Positions 35,532 to 44,088 of a DNA stretch of 53,600 nt are shown one piece after another. Every line of letters begins with the position of its first letter. The first letter of the stretch is position 1. This stretch comes from Flavobacteriaceae bacterium (lineage in GTDB: Bacteria > Bacteroidota > Bacteroidia > Flavobacteriales > Flavobacteriaceae), in the NCBI GenBank assembly GCA_947379965.1, contig CANCPC010000006.1:1-53600 (forward strand). Direction: 5' to 3'. The position numbers were made by a program, and so were the translations under genes. The notes under the pieces were generated by a model, which saw only the letters and a program-made list of their open reading frames with translations, was not told the DNA's origin and searched no databases.

Positions 35532-36018
35532 TGGTAGCCGTTTTAATCATTTAACTTACAAAACAAAGTTTTAGTATAATGACTGGTAAAATTACGTTTC
35601 TTTTTTAAATATGAAAATTTAAACTACAAAAACGTTTCTAATTCCCGAAAGGTTTTCTTTTAAGTTTGGATTTCATTTAAAGATTCGAATTAATTGAAAC
35701 CAAAATCAAATTATAAACCTCATCCGTATTTTGCAAATCATCAATAGAAACTAGCGCCATAATAACCTAGTTTTTAGCATAAATAATCGAATGGCGTTGC
35801 GCATATAATGGTAAGCTATGCATTTATTAACCGCGAGTAATGCAACCTAACGAAGCCAAAATTATGAATGTTTTCTTTACTAGATGAAGGGTTTTTAATC
35901 CTGGTGGATTTAGTTTTATTGATTTGCTTAAAGTTTGAAAATAGTACTATTGAAAATATTTTCTATTATATAAGTTCAGTTTATTTGTCATTGCTTATTT
36001 TTGTCAAAAAATAATCTC
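35532..36018. other. Intergenic region (487 bp) with a foldable GC-richer patch
   Basis: The gap separates the divergent sprE and reductase genes. On the minus strand an ATG at 35760 opens a 27-codon ORF (MALVSIDDLQNTDEV...) that I do not recognise and do not call. The patch at 35794-35852 is less AT-rich than its surroundings and can fold (separate entry). The rest shows no clear feature. Confidence 0.4.
35794..35852. other. Two-stem imperfect palindrome of unknown nature
   Basis: Outer arms GTTGC (35796-35800) and GCAAC (35842-35846) enclose inner arms GGTAA (35810-35814) and TTAACC (35827-35832). The layout recalls attC-like recombination sites or the end repeats scattered in Bacteroidota genomes, but no integrase or cassette array is present. 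Confidence 0.35.
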
Positions 36019-37071
36019 ATGCCTTCATTCAAGAAATTGGTCATTAAAGAAATAACCCGCGAAACACCTTCTGCGGTTTCTGTTCTTTTTAATGTTCCCG
36101 AAGAATTAAAACCGAATTATACTTTTGTAGCCGGTCAATATATAAATTTGAAATTAACGCTTGACGGCAAAGAAATTCGTCGCGCGTATTCTATAAGTTC
36201 TTCGCCAGAAAGTGGTGAATTATGCATTGCGGTGAAAGCGGTAAAAAACGGTGCTTTCTCGCAGTTTGCCAATACAAAACTAAAAGCGGGTGATGTTCTC
36301 GAAGTAGGAAAACCAGAAGGAAAATTTACTTTCGAACCGCAGGCCAATCGCCAAAAAAACTACGCTGCTTTTGTAGCTGGAAGCGGAATTACACCAGCAA
36401 TTTCTATCTTGAAATCAGTATTGAAAAGCGAACCTAAAAGTACTTTTGTTTTGGTTTACGGAAACAAATCGCCTGAAGAAAAGATCTTTCACCAAGAATT
36501 ACATGACTTACATTCTCAATATACAGGTCGATTATTTATTCAATATGTTTTCAGTCAAGCCAAAGTTGACGGGGAATTATTCGGAAGAATAGATAAATCG
36601 GTGGTGAATTTTATCTTGAATACTAAACATAAGGAATTGTCTTTTGATACATTTTATTTGTGTGGTCCAGAAGAAATGATCAATATAGTTTCTTCAGTTT
36701 TAAAAGAACATAACGTTGCCGAAAAGAATATTAAATTCGAATTATTCTCTAGTTCTTCTGCCGAAAATAAAATCGAAAAATCGCTAGAAGGTCATACCAA
36801 AATCACCGTTTTGGTTGATGATGAGGAAACGACTTTCGAAATGTCACAAAAACAAACTATTCTTGATGCGGCTTTAAAACAAGGCATTGACGCTCCTTAT
36901 TCTTGCCAAGGCGGAATTTGTAGCAGCTGTTTGGCTCGTGTTAAATCAGGAACAGTCGAAATGACTAAAAACTCAATTCTATCCGATAGCGAAATCGCCG
37001 AAGGATTAATCTTAACTTGTCAAGCGCATCCTACATCTACAGAAATTGTGGTAGATTATGATGATGTTTAA
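36019..37071 (+). CDS. PaaE-like flavin/2Fe-2S oxidoreductase (ferredoxin-NADP reductase type)
   Basis: The ATG at 36019 (MPSFKKLVIKEI) fits homologues better than a TTG 18 bases upstream, giving 350 residues. An FAD domain (GQYINLKL, RRAYSISSSP) is followed by an NAD(P) domain (FVAGSGITPAISILKS, FYLCGPEEMI). A plant-type 2Fe-2S domain closes the protein, with ligands CQGGICSSC and a fourth Cys in LTCQAHP. This order is that of PaaE, the reductase of phenylacetyl-CoA epoxidase, but no other paa gene is nearby, so it may serve another oxygenase or desaturase. Its last 26 codons and terminator are duplicated at 38871-38998. Confidence 0.85.
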   Translation: MPSFKKLVIKEITRETPSAVSVLFNVPEELKPNYTFVAGQYINLKLTLDGKEIRRAYSISSSPESGELCIAVKAVKNGAFSQFANTKLKAGDVLEVGKPEGKFTFEPQANRQKNYAAFVAGSGITPAISILKSVLKSEPKSTFVLVYGNKSPEEKIFHQELHDLHSQYTGRLFIQYVFSQAKVDGELFGRIDKSVVNFILNTKHKELSFDTFYLCGPEEMINIVSSVLKEHNVAEKNIKFELFSSSSAENKIEKSLEGHTKITVLVDDEETTFEMSQKQTILDAALKQGIDAPYSCQGGICSSCLARVKSGTVEMTKNSILSDSEIAEGLILTCQAHPTSTEIVVDYDDV

Positions 37072-37119
37072 TACAATTGAAATGATACTGAAAACTTCTC
37101 TGAAAAGGGAAGTTTTTTT
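36992..37119 (+). repeat. 128-bp perfect direct repeat, left copy
   Basis: The copy covers the 3' end of the reductase gene, its stop codon and its terminator. It is identical over all 128 bases to 38871-38998. The offset is 1879 bp. Confidence 0.97.
37091..37119 (+). terminator. Terminator of the reductase gene
   Basis: AAAACTTCTC pairs with GGGAAGTTTT (one U-G) around a TGAAAA loop, and T-tract follows. A second, identical copy lies at 38970-38998. Confidence 0.88.
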
Positions 37120-37243
37120 GTTTAAAAAGGTTTACTTTCTAAAATTTAATAATCATAAAACAAATTTATTTATTTAATATTACCGTTTTATTTTACAAAA
37201 TAATCACCATTATTTGTAATCAGCCTTAATAACTACTTTATTC

Positions 37244-38776
37244 ATGAAACACTTTCTTTTTTTGCTGTTTATCACATTCGCAACTATTGGGTTTTCGCAA
37301 ACCAAACCAATTTTTTACGTTGACAAAATAAAAGAGTTTGACTCCATTGCCAAGCCAAGTCCAACAAATGATTTATCGAAATATTTCAGAAGAAAAATTG
37401 ATGCCAACTTATTGGATAATTATAAGATTAATGAGTTTGACGAAAATCAAAATCATATTTATTTGGCCTTTAAATTAAGCAAAGAAGATAAAGCGGTGTC
37501 CATACGTGTTATATCTCCATATTCAGAATTAAATAAATCTATTGCAGATGCATTTTTAAATTTTGATATTAGTAAACTTAATATCAGAGATAAAAGCCCA
37601 CTAAATATTTATATGTTGCAAATTCTTTCAAGAGACGGGGATAAAATGATTTTTAATTGCAGTACCAATATTATTTATGATTGCTATCCCGTTTATGAAG
37701 GTTGTGAGTCAAACACTAGTTATTCTCAAATGAAATCCTGCTTCAACAAGCTACTAGAGGATCATATCGCTAATAATATTTCGCCTGTAGTTGTAAAAAA
37801 AGCAAAGGTTTTGGGAGCTATAATATTAAAACCTGAATTTATTATAAACGAAAAAGGAGTTGTTGAACTAAAGCCAATTAAAAACCCAAAAGATAGTTTA
37901 ACAATAGAACTAAATCGTGTAATAACCTTATTGCCAAATGCAATAACGCCTCCATTACGAAATGGCAATCCTACACGAATAAATTTTAAGGGTTCAGTAG
38001 GGTTACAAATAGATTCTGATAATGAAAAATATGTAGCTGATGTAATAAAATCTAAAGACTCCACTTTAAATCCTAACAGTGAATTAGCGCTACACTTTAA
38101 AAAATTTATTGGAGATGAACAACTTAAAAAAATTGATTTTCCATTTAATACCAAAAATATACGTCTCCACTTTAGTATTGATAAAAAAGGCAAAGTGATA
38201 AATAGTAAAACAACTTCAAAAAACAAAATTCTGAATAGTAATCTTGTTGAGATTTTTAAAAACTTTCCAATTGAAAAACTAAATATAAATTCAACTAATG
38301 TTTTAGAAAGCTATAACTACACCATTATATCAAATGCATATCCTGTAAATGTTATTCAGTGTAATGACAAACCTGATGTGTACATCGCTCCTTGTTATGA
38401 TAAACATTGCGAAAAATCTGATTCTTCTGAAGAGTTAATGGAATGCTTTAATGAAAGAATTAGTGCTTATATTTCTAAATCTTTTGACACAAGTGTGCGA
38501 TCTAAAACAAACCTTACTGGTGATATTAGGATATATTGTAGTTTTCAAGTAGATGTTGATACCAAAATTATTAATGTAAAAGTGAAAGCGCCTAACCCAA
38601 GCATAGCTAATGAAATGGAAGAAATGCTCAAAGACATGCCTAGCGTTTATAAACCTGCTTATTTAAATGGTGTCGCAATAAAATCATCATATACAATTCC
38701 TGTTACTTTTCAACTTGGAGATAATATTCCTGAGGATCCTTTTAAAAGCTTAAATAAACGTGTTAATAGAAATTAA
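37244..38776 (+). CDS. Exported protein with two degenerate TonB-C-like modules
   Basis: A signal peptide (ATIGFSQ, about residue 19) is followed by two similar halves in 510 residues. Each half has a segment YPV-x-(E/Q)C and a CFNxxLxxHIxxN / CFNERISAYISKS motif. Then comes GxIxxxxxFxI(N/D)xKGxV-type strand pattern and a closing LPxxxxPPxxNGxP or MPSVYKPAYLNGVA element. This is the pattern of Flavobacterium TonB C-terminal-like proteins, but the TonB transmembrane anchor and Pro-rich linker are missing. Function is unknown; a periplasmic binding role is likely. It lies wholly between the two 128-bp direct repeats, as cargo of a recent duplication or insertion. Confidence 0.7.
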   Translation: MKHFLFLLFITFATIGFSQTKPIFYVDKIKEFDSIAKPSPTNDLSKYFRRKIDANLLDNYKINEFDENQNHIYLAFKLSKEDKAVSIRVISPYSELNKSIADAFLNFDISKLNIRDKSPLNIYMLQILSRDGDKMIFNCSTNIIYDCYPVYEGCESNTSYSQMKSCFNKLLEDHIANNISPVVVKKAKVLGAIILKPEFIINEKGVVELKPIKNPKDSLTIELNRVITLLPNAITPPLRNGNPTRINFKGSVGLQIDSDNEKYVADVIKSKDSTLNPNSELALHFKKFIGDEQLKKIDFPFNTKNIRLHFSIDKKGKVINSKTTSKNKILNSNLVEIFKNFPIEKLNINSTNVLESYNYTIISNAYPVNVIQCNDKPDVYIAPCYDKHCEKSDSSEELMECFNERISAYISKSFDTSVRSKTNLTGDIRIYCSFQVDVDTKIINVKVKAPNPSIANEMEEMLKDMPSVYKPAYLNGVAIKSSYTIPVTFQLGDNIPEDPFKSLNKRVNRN

Positions 38777-38870
38777 CTATTTTAATAAAAATTTCGAATT
38801 CCAATTTATACCTATATAGGACTTGCAATATTTGTTAACTCGAGTAGCTTCTATATCCGCCTAAATGACA

Positions 38871-38998
38871 AAATCGCCGAAGGATTAATCTTAACTTGTC
38901 AAGCGCATCCTACATCTACAGAAATTGTGGTAGATTATGATGATGTTTAATACAATTGAAATGATACTGAAAACTTCTCTGAAAAGGGAAGTTTTTTT
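38871..38998 (+). repeat. 128-bp perfect direct repeat, right copy (reductase 3'-end fragment)
   Basis: This is an exact second copy of 36992-37119. It encodes the last 26 codons of the reductase (IAEGLILTCQAHPTS..., now without a gene) and a terminator. The bases before it differ, and the copy ends within one base of the stop codon of the convergent GT9 gene. Confidence 0.97.
38970..38998. terminator. Duplicated terminator between convergent genes
   Basis: The same 10-bp stem as at 37091-37119, now located between the TonB-like gene and the GT9 gene. With its A- and T-rich flanks it can act on both strands. Confidence 0.75.
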
Positions 38999-40037
38999 AT
39001 TTTAGGGAAGTCGTAATTTTCTCAACAACATTTATTGGCAAAATCGTTCGCATGGCACTTTCATAACCTTCTACTTCTTTATTTCCATACACCGAAGTGG
39101 GTAATTTTGGAAACAAATTTCTATCTGAAACTAATGCATTTTCGAGCGGCTGATTAAACGGTGAAAATCCTGCAAAAGGATGTGTCGCTCCCCACAGCGT
39201 GATGACTTTTATACCTTGCATGGCTGCAATATGAGCGTTTCCAGAATCCATAGAAAGCATAATATCGAGATTACTTATAAGTTGTAATTCTTGCTTAAAA
39301 TTTATTTTTCCTGCAACATTGATGACATTTTCAACTTGATTGGAAAGCGAATCTAATAATTCAATTTCTTTTTTTCCACCACCAAATAAAAATAATTTAT
39401 AGGCTTCGTTTTGGGCTAGTTGGTAGATGACTTCTTGCATTAAATCGAATGGATATACTTTAGAATCATATTGGGCAAAAGGGGCAATTCCAATCCATTT
39501 TTGGCTTTTTTCTCCAGTTAAACCAAGAGTTATAGCGTCTAATTTTTTTTTGGGTAGAAAGGTTGGGCTTGATAAATCTATTGGAAATCCTAATTCTTCG
39601 AACACCTTTGCATGTCTTTGGAACATAGTCTCAATTGGCTCTAAAATTTTATTATTCGGACGAATCAAAGCTGTTTTTTCCGAGCGTCCTTTATCGACAA
39701 AAGCCGTTAATTGACCTCCTGATTTAAAAAGTGTTCTAAGAAATTTAGAGCGCAAAACATCATGTAAATCCGCAAACGCATCAATCTTTAATTCTTTCAA
39801 ATCTTGAAATAATCTAAATAGTCCAAGAACACCTTTGTGACGATTATTAACTTCAAAAGGAAAGAATGTAACATTGGGGATGTCATCAAAAAACGGTTTA
39901 AAAAAAGGAACCGAAATGACTACTATCTTAACCTTTGGATATTGTGCAACAAAAGCCCTTATAACAGGAACCGTCATAGCGACATCTCCCATTGCGGAGA
40001 GTCTCATGACGGCAATATATTTAATTTTATATGACAA
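38997..40037 (-). CDS. Glycosyltransferase family 9 (heptosyltransferase-like)
   Basis: The 346 residues show the GT9/GT-B pattern: N-terminal IAVMRLSAMGDVAMTVPVI, central WIGIAPFAQYDSKVYP and C-terminal DIMLSMDSGNAHIAAMQGIKVITLWGATHP-type donor site (SMDSGNAHIA). Such enzymes add heptose or a related sugar to the lipopolysaccharide core at the cytoplasmic side. It follows the DUF4254 gene after 15 bp and shares its promoter. Its stop codon touches the 128-bp repeat. Confidence 0.85.
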   Translation of the reverse strand: MSYKIKYIAVMRLSAMGDVAMTVPVIRAFVAQYPKVKIVVISVPFFKPFFDDIPNVTFFPFEVNNRHKGVLGLFRLFQDLKELKIDAFADLHDVLRSKFLRTLFKSGGQLTAFVDKGRSEKTALIRPNNKILEPIETMFQRHAKVFEELGFPIDLSSPTFLPKKKLDAITLGLTGEKSQKWIGIAPFAQYDSKVYPFDLMQEVIYQLAQNEAYKLFLFGGGKKEIELLDSLSNQVENVINVAGKINFKQELQLISNLDIMLSMDSGNAHIAAMQGIKVITLWGATHPFAGFSPFNQPLENALVSDRNLFPKLPTSVYGNKEVEGYESAMRTILPINVVEKITTSLK

Positions 40038-40052
40038 CTTTAACTTGAAAAT

Positions 40053-40658
40053 TTATTTCTTGTTTTGGTACAAAACCGGATTCAAATCATCATCATTGTA
40101 CATTTTCATTTGTTTGTACGCTTTCATATATTTATCACCGTTTTCAATGTCTCTCAATAAATCTTCAATAGCGGTTGTGAGATCTGTTCTTTGTTCTAAT
40201 AGTACATTTAATTTAGCTTGACAGTTATCCCTATGATCTTGTGAAGCCTCATTACGATTAGCTTCTTCATTCATATGATGAATTTTTAAAGCTAAAATAG
40301 ATAATCTATCAAAAGCCCAAGCTGGACTTTCAGAATTGATTTTTGCATTTTCTTTTACTACTACATGAGCATACTTTTGAAGGAAATAACCATCTATATA
40401 TTCTACCATATCAGTGCGTTCTTGATTAGAAGCGTCGATTTTTCTTTTCAAAGTTAATGCTGCAACAGGATCAATATTAGGATCCCGAATAATATCTTCA
40501 AAATGCCATTGAACAGTGTCAATCCAGTTTTTAAGATACAATAAATGCTCAATTTTATCCTTCGGGTAAGGATTGTTTATAGGTTGATCTACATTATCAA
40601 ATAAATGATAATCTTGAATACTTTGTTCGAAAACAGTATAAGCTAATTTAGAAAACAT
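40053..40658 (-). CDS. DUF4254 protein
   Basis: The 201-residue, mostly helical protein has conserved DUF4254 segments (NPYPKDKIEHLLYLKNWIDTVQWHFEDIIRDP and KRKIDASNQERTDMVEYIDG, seen here at residues about 30-85). No signal peptide or catalytic motif is visible. In Bacteroidota the family sits next to GT9 heptosyltransferases, as here (15 bp upstream of it), which implies a role in lipopolysaccharide core synthesis. The biochemistry is unknown. Confidence 0.82.
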   Translation of the reverse strand: MFSKLAYTVFEQSIQDYHLFDNVDQPINNPYPKDKIEHLLYLKNWIDTVQWHFEDIIRDPNIDPVAALTLKRKIDASNQERTDMVEYIDGYFLQKYAHVVVKENAKINSESPAWAFDRLSILALKIHHMNEEANRNEASQDHRDNCQAKLNVLLEQRTDLTTAIEDLLRDIENGDKYMKAYKQMKMYNDDDLNPVLYQNKK

Positions 40659-40677
40659 ATCTTTATATATTAAAATG

Positions 40678-40685
40678 CAAAGATA
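40678..40685 (-). promoter_or_regulatory. Candidate -7 box (TATCTTTG) for DUF4254-GT9
   Basis: On the minus strand TATCTTTG fits TAnnTTTG exactly and lies 20 bp before the start codon. No clear -33 TTTG is seen at the right distance. Confidence 0.5.
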
Positions 40686-40744
40686 CTTTTTATACTTTTA
40701 TTGACTACTATAATTTTTTGGAAGTTTATATGAAATTTTAAAAC

Positions 40745-41398
40745 ATGAAAAAACATTATTTATCAGAAAAGAATAGTATTCTTAACCATTTTCTTGGACA
40801 AATTAGAAACATTAACATTCATAACGATAGCATGCGTTTTCGAAGAAACATTGAGCGTATTGGCGAAATAATAGCATATGAAATAAGTAAAAATTTGCAG
40901 TATAAAAACATTGAAATTCAAACTCCTCTTGCTATCAAAAGGACAACTGAAATCGAAAATCAATTGGTTTTATGTTCTATCCTTCGAGCTGGTTTACCAC
41001 TACATTTAGGCTTTTTAAATTATTTTGACCATGCCGAAAACGGTTTTGTTTCAGCCTATAGATATCACCCTAATAATGATGATTATTTTGAAATTTTAGT
41101 TGAATATCAAGCTGTTGCGGCAATTGAAAATAAGACGTTAATTCTTGTAGATTCTATGCTAGCAACTGGACAATCGATTCTTGCAGTATTTAATAAATTG
41201 ATTCAAAAAGGTTTGCCAAAAGAAATTCATATTGCAGTGATCATTGCTGCGCCCGAAGGAGTAGCGTATCTTGAAGAGCATCTTCCAGATTACTGCCATC
41301 TATGGATTGCTGATCTAGACGAAAAATTGAATGATAAAAAATATATTTTTCCTGGATTGGGAGATGCAGGAGATTTAGCTTTCGGAAATAAATTATAA
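40745..41398 (+). CDS. upp: Uracil phosphoribosyltransferase
   Basis: The 217 residues include the PRPP-binding loop ILVDSMLATGQS (133-144), the substrate loop region SILRAGLPLHLGFL (78-91) and C-terminal PGLGDAGDLAFG, which corresponds to the uracil-binding PGxGDAGDR of UPRTases. Here the Arg of GDR is Leu, a small deviation. The enzyme makes UMP from uracil and PRPP. It is divergent from DUF4254 and its stop codon overlaps that of the convergent membrane protein. Confidence 0.85.
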   Translation: MKKHYLSEKNSILNHFLGQIRNINIHNDSMRFRRNIERIGEIIAYEISKNLQYKNIEIQTPLAIKRTTEIENQLVLCSILRAGLPLHLGFLNYFDHAENGFVSAYRYHPNNDDYFEILVEYQAVAAIENKTLILVDSMLATGQSILAVFNKLIQKGLPKEIHIAVIIAAPEGVAYLEEHLPDYCHLWIADLDEKLNDKKYIFPGLGDAGDLAFGNKL

Positions 41399-42322
41399 TT
41401 GGGAGAAAAAAGAAAACATACTGCAAACGATAAGTACGAATAAAACTAATTCCTGTTTAAATTGTCGTTGTTTTATTTCGATGTGACTTGTAGCCATAAT
41501 CGATAATGGTGCCATTGTAAATAGCAATAAATCATTGCTTTTATTAGAAGAAATAACAAAAATCAAAACACCAATAAAAAAGAATCCAATAATTTTTTTA
41601 AAAGAGGAATGAAGCACTTGAGGTCTATTTGACATTGAAATAAACATCGAAACCACAAAAAACAAGGCTATTGTGGTATAAATCGAAAATGCAACATTTT
41701 GATATTTATTGGTAAAATAATCGATATTAAAATTTATAAATTGATTTTTATTTAACAACCCAAAGGCGTTGTCATTTACGATCATCGATAAAAAAATGGC
41801 GATAATAACCGTAACAAAGAAAGCAATAAAAGGTAACACCCAGTTTCTATAATCTCTAGAAACATGAAAAATTATCGAAATAAAGACCAATATTATAAAC
41901 AAAATACTCCAAAAATAAAATAATGATGCAAAAAATATCCACAATGAAGCATCAAATATTTTTTCTTTAGAAGCCTTCTGAGAATGCAAGGAAACTAATC
42001 TTCGAAGAGCTAACAGAACAAATAAATTAGAGATAATCAATTTGGTATGACTTAGCACAGAAGGGAAAAAAAGGATCAATAAAAAAAAGAAAAACATGCT
42101 ATAAACGCTGTTTTTGTTCATTCCGTTTTTCTTTTCAATAAAATCAGTTAAAAAAACAGACCCAAGCAATAAGAAAAATATTCCGGTTTTTTTTAAAATT
42201 AATAATACTGAATTTGTCCAAGCCAAATCTTGAAATTGAAAAATTAAAAAGAAACCGAGTAATAAAATAACAACAAAAATAAAATTTATTGGTGTATATT
42301 TTTTAAAAACACTTGTAATCAT
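41393..42322 (-). CDS. Polytopic membrane protein (DUF6427-like)
   Basis: About nine or ten hydrophobic helices make up the 309 residues, starting with FIFVVILLLGFFLIFQF and ending with IVCSMFSFFSQL. It fits the Bacteroidota DUF6427 proteins by position (next to upp and purD) and by its N-terminus (FKKYTPINFIFVVILLL), but no function is known. Its stop codon overlaps the upp stop codon in the palindrome TTATAA. Confidence 0.7.
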   Translation of the reverse strand: MITSVFKKYTPINFIFVVILLLGFFLIFQFQDLAWTNSVLLILKKTGIFFLLLGSVFLTDFIEKKNGMNKNSVYSMFFFFLLILFFPSVLSHTKLIISNLFVLLALRRLVSLHSQKASKEKIFDASLWIFFASLFYFWSILFIILVFISIIFHVSRDYRNWVLPFIAFFVTVIIAIFLSMIVNDNAFGLLNKNQFINFNIDYFTNKYQNVAFSIYTTIALFFVVSMFISMSNRPQVLHSSFKKIIGFFFIGVLIFVISSNKSNDLLLFTMAPLSIMATSHIEIKQRQFKQELVLFVLIVCSMFSFFSQL

Positions 42323-42342
42323 ACGGATATTTTATACTTTTG
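42313..42342 (+). promoter_or_regulatory. Bacteroidota promoter (TTG-N19-TACTTTTG)
   Basis: TTG at 42313-42315 and TACTTTTG at 42335-42342 are separated by exactly 19 bp, the consensus spacing. The promoter drives the small membrane protein gene at 42459, leaving a leader of about 110 nt. That leader contains a 12-codon ORF starting at 42371 (MKRDLYAYFINI). Confidence 0.65.
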
Positions 42343-42458
42343 TGAATGTAAATATAATACTTGTTTAAAGATGAAACGAGACCTATACGCTTATTTCATT
42401 AATATTTAAATACAGTAGTGATTTACATAGAATACAATCAACAAATAAAATTAATGAG

Positions 42459-42689
42459 ATGAAAGCATTTTTTGAAGGAATTCAATGGTTATTTGAAAAC
42501 ATTTTTTTTGCACTACATAATTTTCTAAGAGCATTAGAGCTTAAACATTGGTTTGCAGCAAATGCAATCAACTGGATTTTTATGATTATCTGTGCTCTGG
42601 CCATAGTTTATTGGTGTAAACAATTGATAATACAGGAAAATAATGGTGAAGAAAACCAAGATACAACGGCTCATTCTTTCTTAAAGTAA
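42459..42689 (+). CDS. Small single-pass membrane protein (DUF6341-like)
   Basis: The 76 residues start with amphipathic FFEGIQWLFENIFFALHNFL and have one membrane helix (NAINWIFMIICALAIVYW) followed by an acidic tail. Similar small proteins occur next to purD in Flavobacteriia (DUF6341). The last 9 bases overlap the purD stop region on the other strand. Function is unknown. Confidence 0.72.
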   Translation: MKAFFEGIQWLFENIFFALHNFLRALELKHWFAANAINWIFMIICALAIVYWCKQLIIQENNGEENQDTTAHSFLK

Positions 42690-43955
42690 GTCGAAGCCAA
42701 TATCTTTTCTAAAATACATCTTATCAAAATTTAGTTTTTCTATGTTTTGATAAGATTTTTTTATGGCCTCTTGAAAATCATTCCCATAAGAAGTCACTGC
42801 CAAAACTCTGCCTCCATTAGTATAAACATATTCGTTATCTAGTTTTGTTCCTGCGTGAAAAACTATTGAATCAGAAATGTTTTCTAATCCTGTAATAACT
42901 TTTCCTTTCTCAAAATCTTCTGGATACCCGCCAGAAACAACCATGATTGTAGTGGCACTTCTTTCGTCAACTTCAAGGGTAATTTGATCTAGTTTTTCAT
43001 TGGCTGTAGCCAAAAACAACTCTACTAAATCCGTTTTCAACCTTGGAACAACCACTTCGGTTTCAGGATCACCCATTCTCACATTATATTCAATCACTAT
43101 AGGTTCGTTGTTTACGTTGATTAAACCTATAAAAACAAAGCCTTTGTATTGGATTCCGTCTTTCTGAAAACCTTCAATTGTAGGTTTTACAATGCGGGAT
43201 TCAATTTTTTCCATCAAAACAGCATCTACATATGGAACTGGAGAAACCGCTCCCATTCCACCAGTATTTAATCCGGTATCTCCTTCTCCAATTCGTTTAT
43301 AATCTTTGGCTGTAGGCAATATTTTATAGCTTTTCCCATCGGTCAAAACAAAACAACTCAATTCGATTCCGTCAAGAAATTCTTCAATTACCACTTTAGA
43401 ACTTGCAGCACCAAATTTTTGGTGAACCAACATATTTCTTAATTCATCCTTGGCTTCGGCCAAATCATGAATAATCAAAACTCCTTTTCCTGCAGCCAAC
43501 CCATCCGCTTTTAAAACATAAGGAGGTTGCAAAGTTTCTAGAAAAGCACATCCTTTTTCGACAGTTTCGGCAGTAAAACTATCATAAGCTGCCGTTGGAA
43601 TATTATGCTTCATCAAGAATTCTTTTGCAAATTCTTTGCTACCTTCGAGTTGGGCTCCAAGTTTTGATGGTCCAATAACTGGAATATCTTTTAAACTTTT
43701 GTCATTTTTAAAAAAATCAAAAATTCCTTTTACTAGTGGATCTTCAGGACCTACAACAACCATTTCTACTTTTTCTTGAAGGACAAATGCTTTTAATGCA
43801 TCAAAATCCGTTGGACTAATAGCAATATTATGGGCTATTGAAGCCGTTCCAGCATTTCCCGGCGCTACAAAAAGTTTGTTGCAAAGCGGACTTTGAATCA
43901 TTTTCCAAGCAAAAGCGTGTTCTCTTCCTCCCGAACCCAATAGTAAGATTGTCAT
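42681..43955 (-). CDS. purD: Phosphoribosylamine--glycine ligase
   Basis: At 424 residues this is a full-length GARS enzyme. It starts with LLGSGGREHAFAWKM and continues with GNAGTA and GPEDPLVKGI. The ATP-grasp domain shows PYVLKADGLAAGKGVLI and the metal/ATP-binding EYNVRMGDPETE. It catalyses the second step of purine synthesis, joining glycine to phosphoribosylamine. It is transcribed alone and divergently from the CapK-like gene. Confidence 0.96.
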   Translation of the reverse strand: MTILLLGSGGREHAFAWKMIQSPLCNKLFVAPGNAGTASIAHNIAISPTDFDALKAFVLQEKVEMVVVGPEDPLVKGIFDFFKNDKSLKDIPVIGPSKLGAQLEGSKEFAKEFLMKHNIPTAAYDSFTAETVEKGCAFLETLQPPYVLKADGLAAGKGVLIIHDLAEAKDELRNMLVHQKFGAASSKVVIEEFLDGIELSCFVLTDGKSYKILPTAKDYKRIGEGDTGLNTGGMGAVSPVPYVDAVLMEKIESRIVKPTIEGFQKDGIQYKGFVFIGLINVNNEPIVIEYNVRMGDPETEVVVPRLKTDLVELFLATANEKLDQITLEVDERSATTIMVVSGGYPEDFEKGKVITGLENISDSIVFHAGTKLDNEYVYTNGGRVLAVTSYGNDFQEAIKKSYQNIEKLNFDKMYFRKDIGFDLL

Positions 43956-43980
43956 TGTGTAATTAATTTGATTTGAATCA

Positions 43981-43988
43981 CAAAAATA
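43981..43988 (-). promoter_or_regulatory. Candidate -7 box (TATTTTTG) for purD
   Basis: An exact TAnnTTTG match on the minus strand lies 25 bp before the purD ATG. There is no clear -33 element, so confidence is limited. Confidence 0.4.
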
Positions 43989-44063
43989 ATTGCTTTTGAA
44001 CTTAAAAAATAATTAATTCTCAAAAAGTTATTGATTCTTGGTAAATAGTATGTTCGTAAATAT

Positions 44064-44071
44064 TATTTTTG
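44064..44071 (+). promoter_or_regulatory. Candidate -7 box (TATTTTTG) for the CapK-like gene
   Basis: It lies 17 bp before ATG 44089. Because transcription would begin around 44078, it supports that ATG over the TTG at 44038. Confidence 0.4.
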
Positions 44072-44088
44072 GTAAATATATTAGCAAT

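Noticed and set aside
35680..35760. 27-codon minus-strand ORF (MALVSIDDLQ...)
   Set aside because: No similarity recognised and no promoter; may be chance.
37762..38226. 154-codon frame antisense to the TonB-like gene
   Set aside because: The + strand frame has a signal peptide and two internal modules; the antisense frame has no family features.
38859..38948. Short frame at the right 128-bp repeat copy ending like the reductase
   Set aside because: It is the duplicated 3' end of the reductase gene without FAD or NAD domains or a proper start, so it is listed as a repeat and not as a CDS.
42371..42409. 12-codon ORF MKRDLYAYFINI as a gene
   Set aside because: It is too short to support a coding call; kept only as an observation in the leader.
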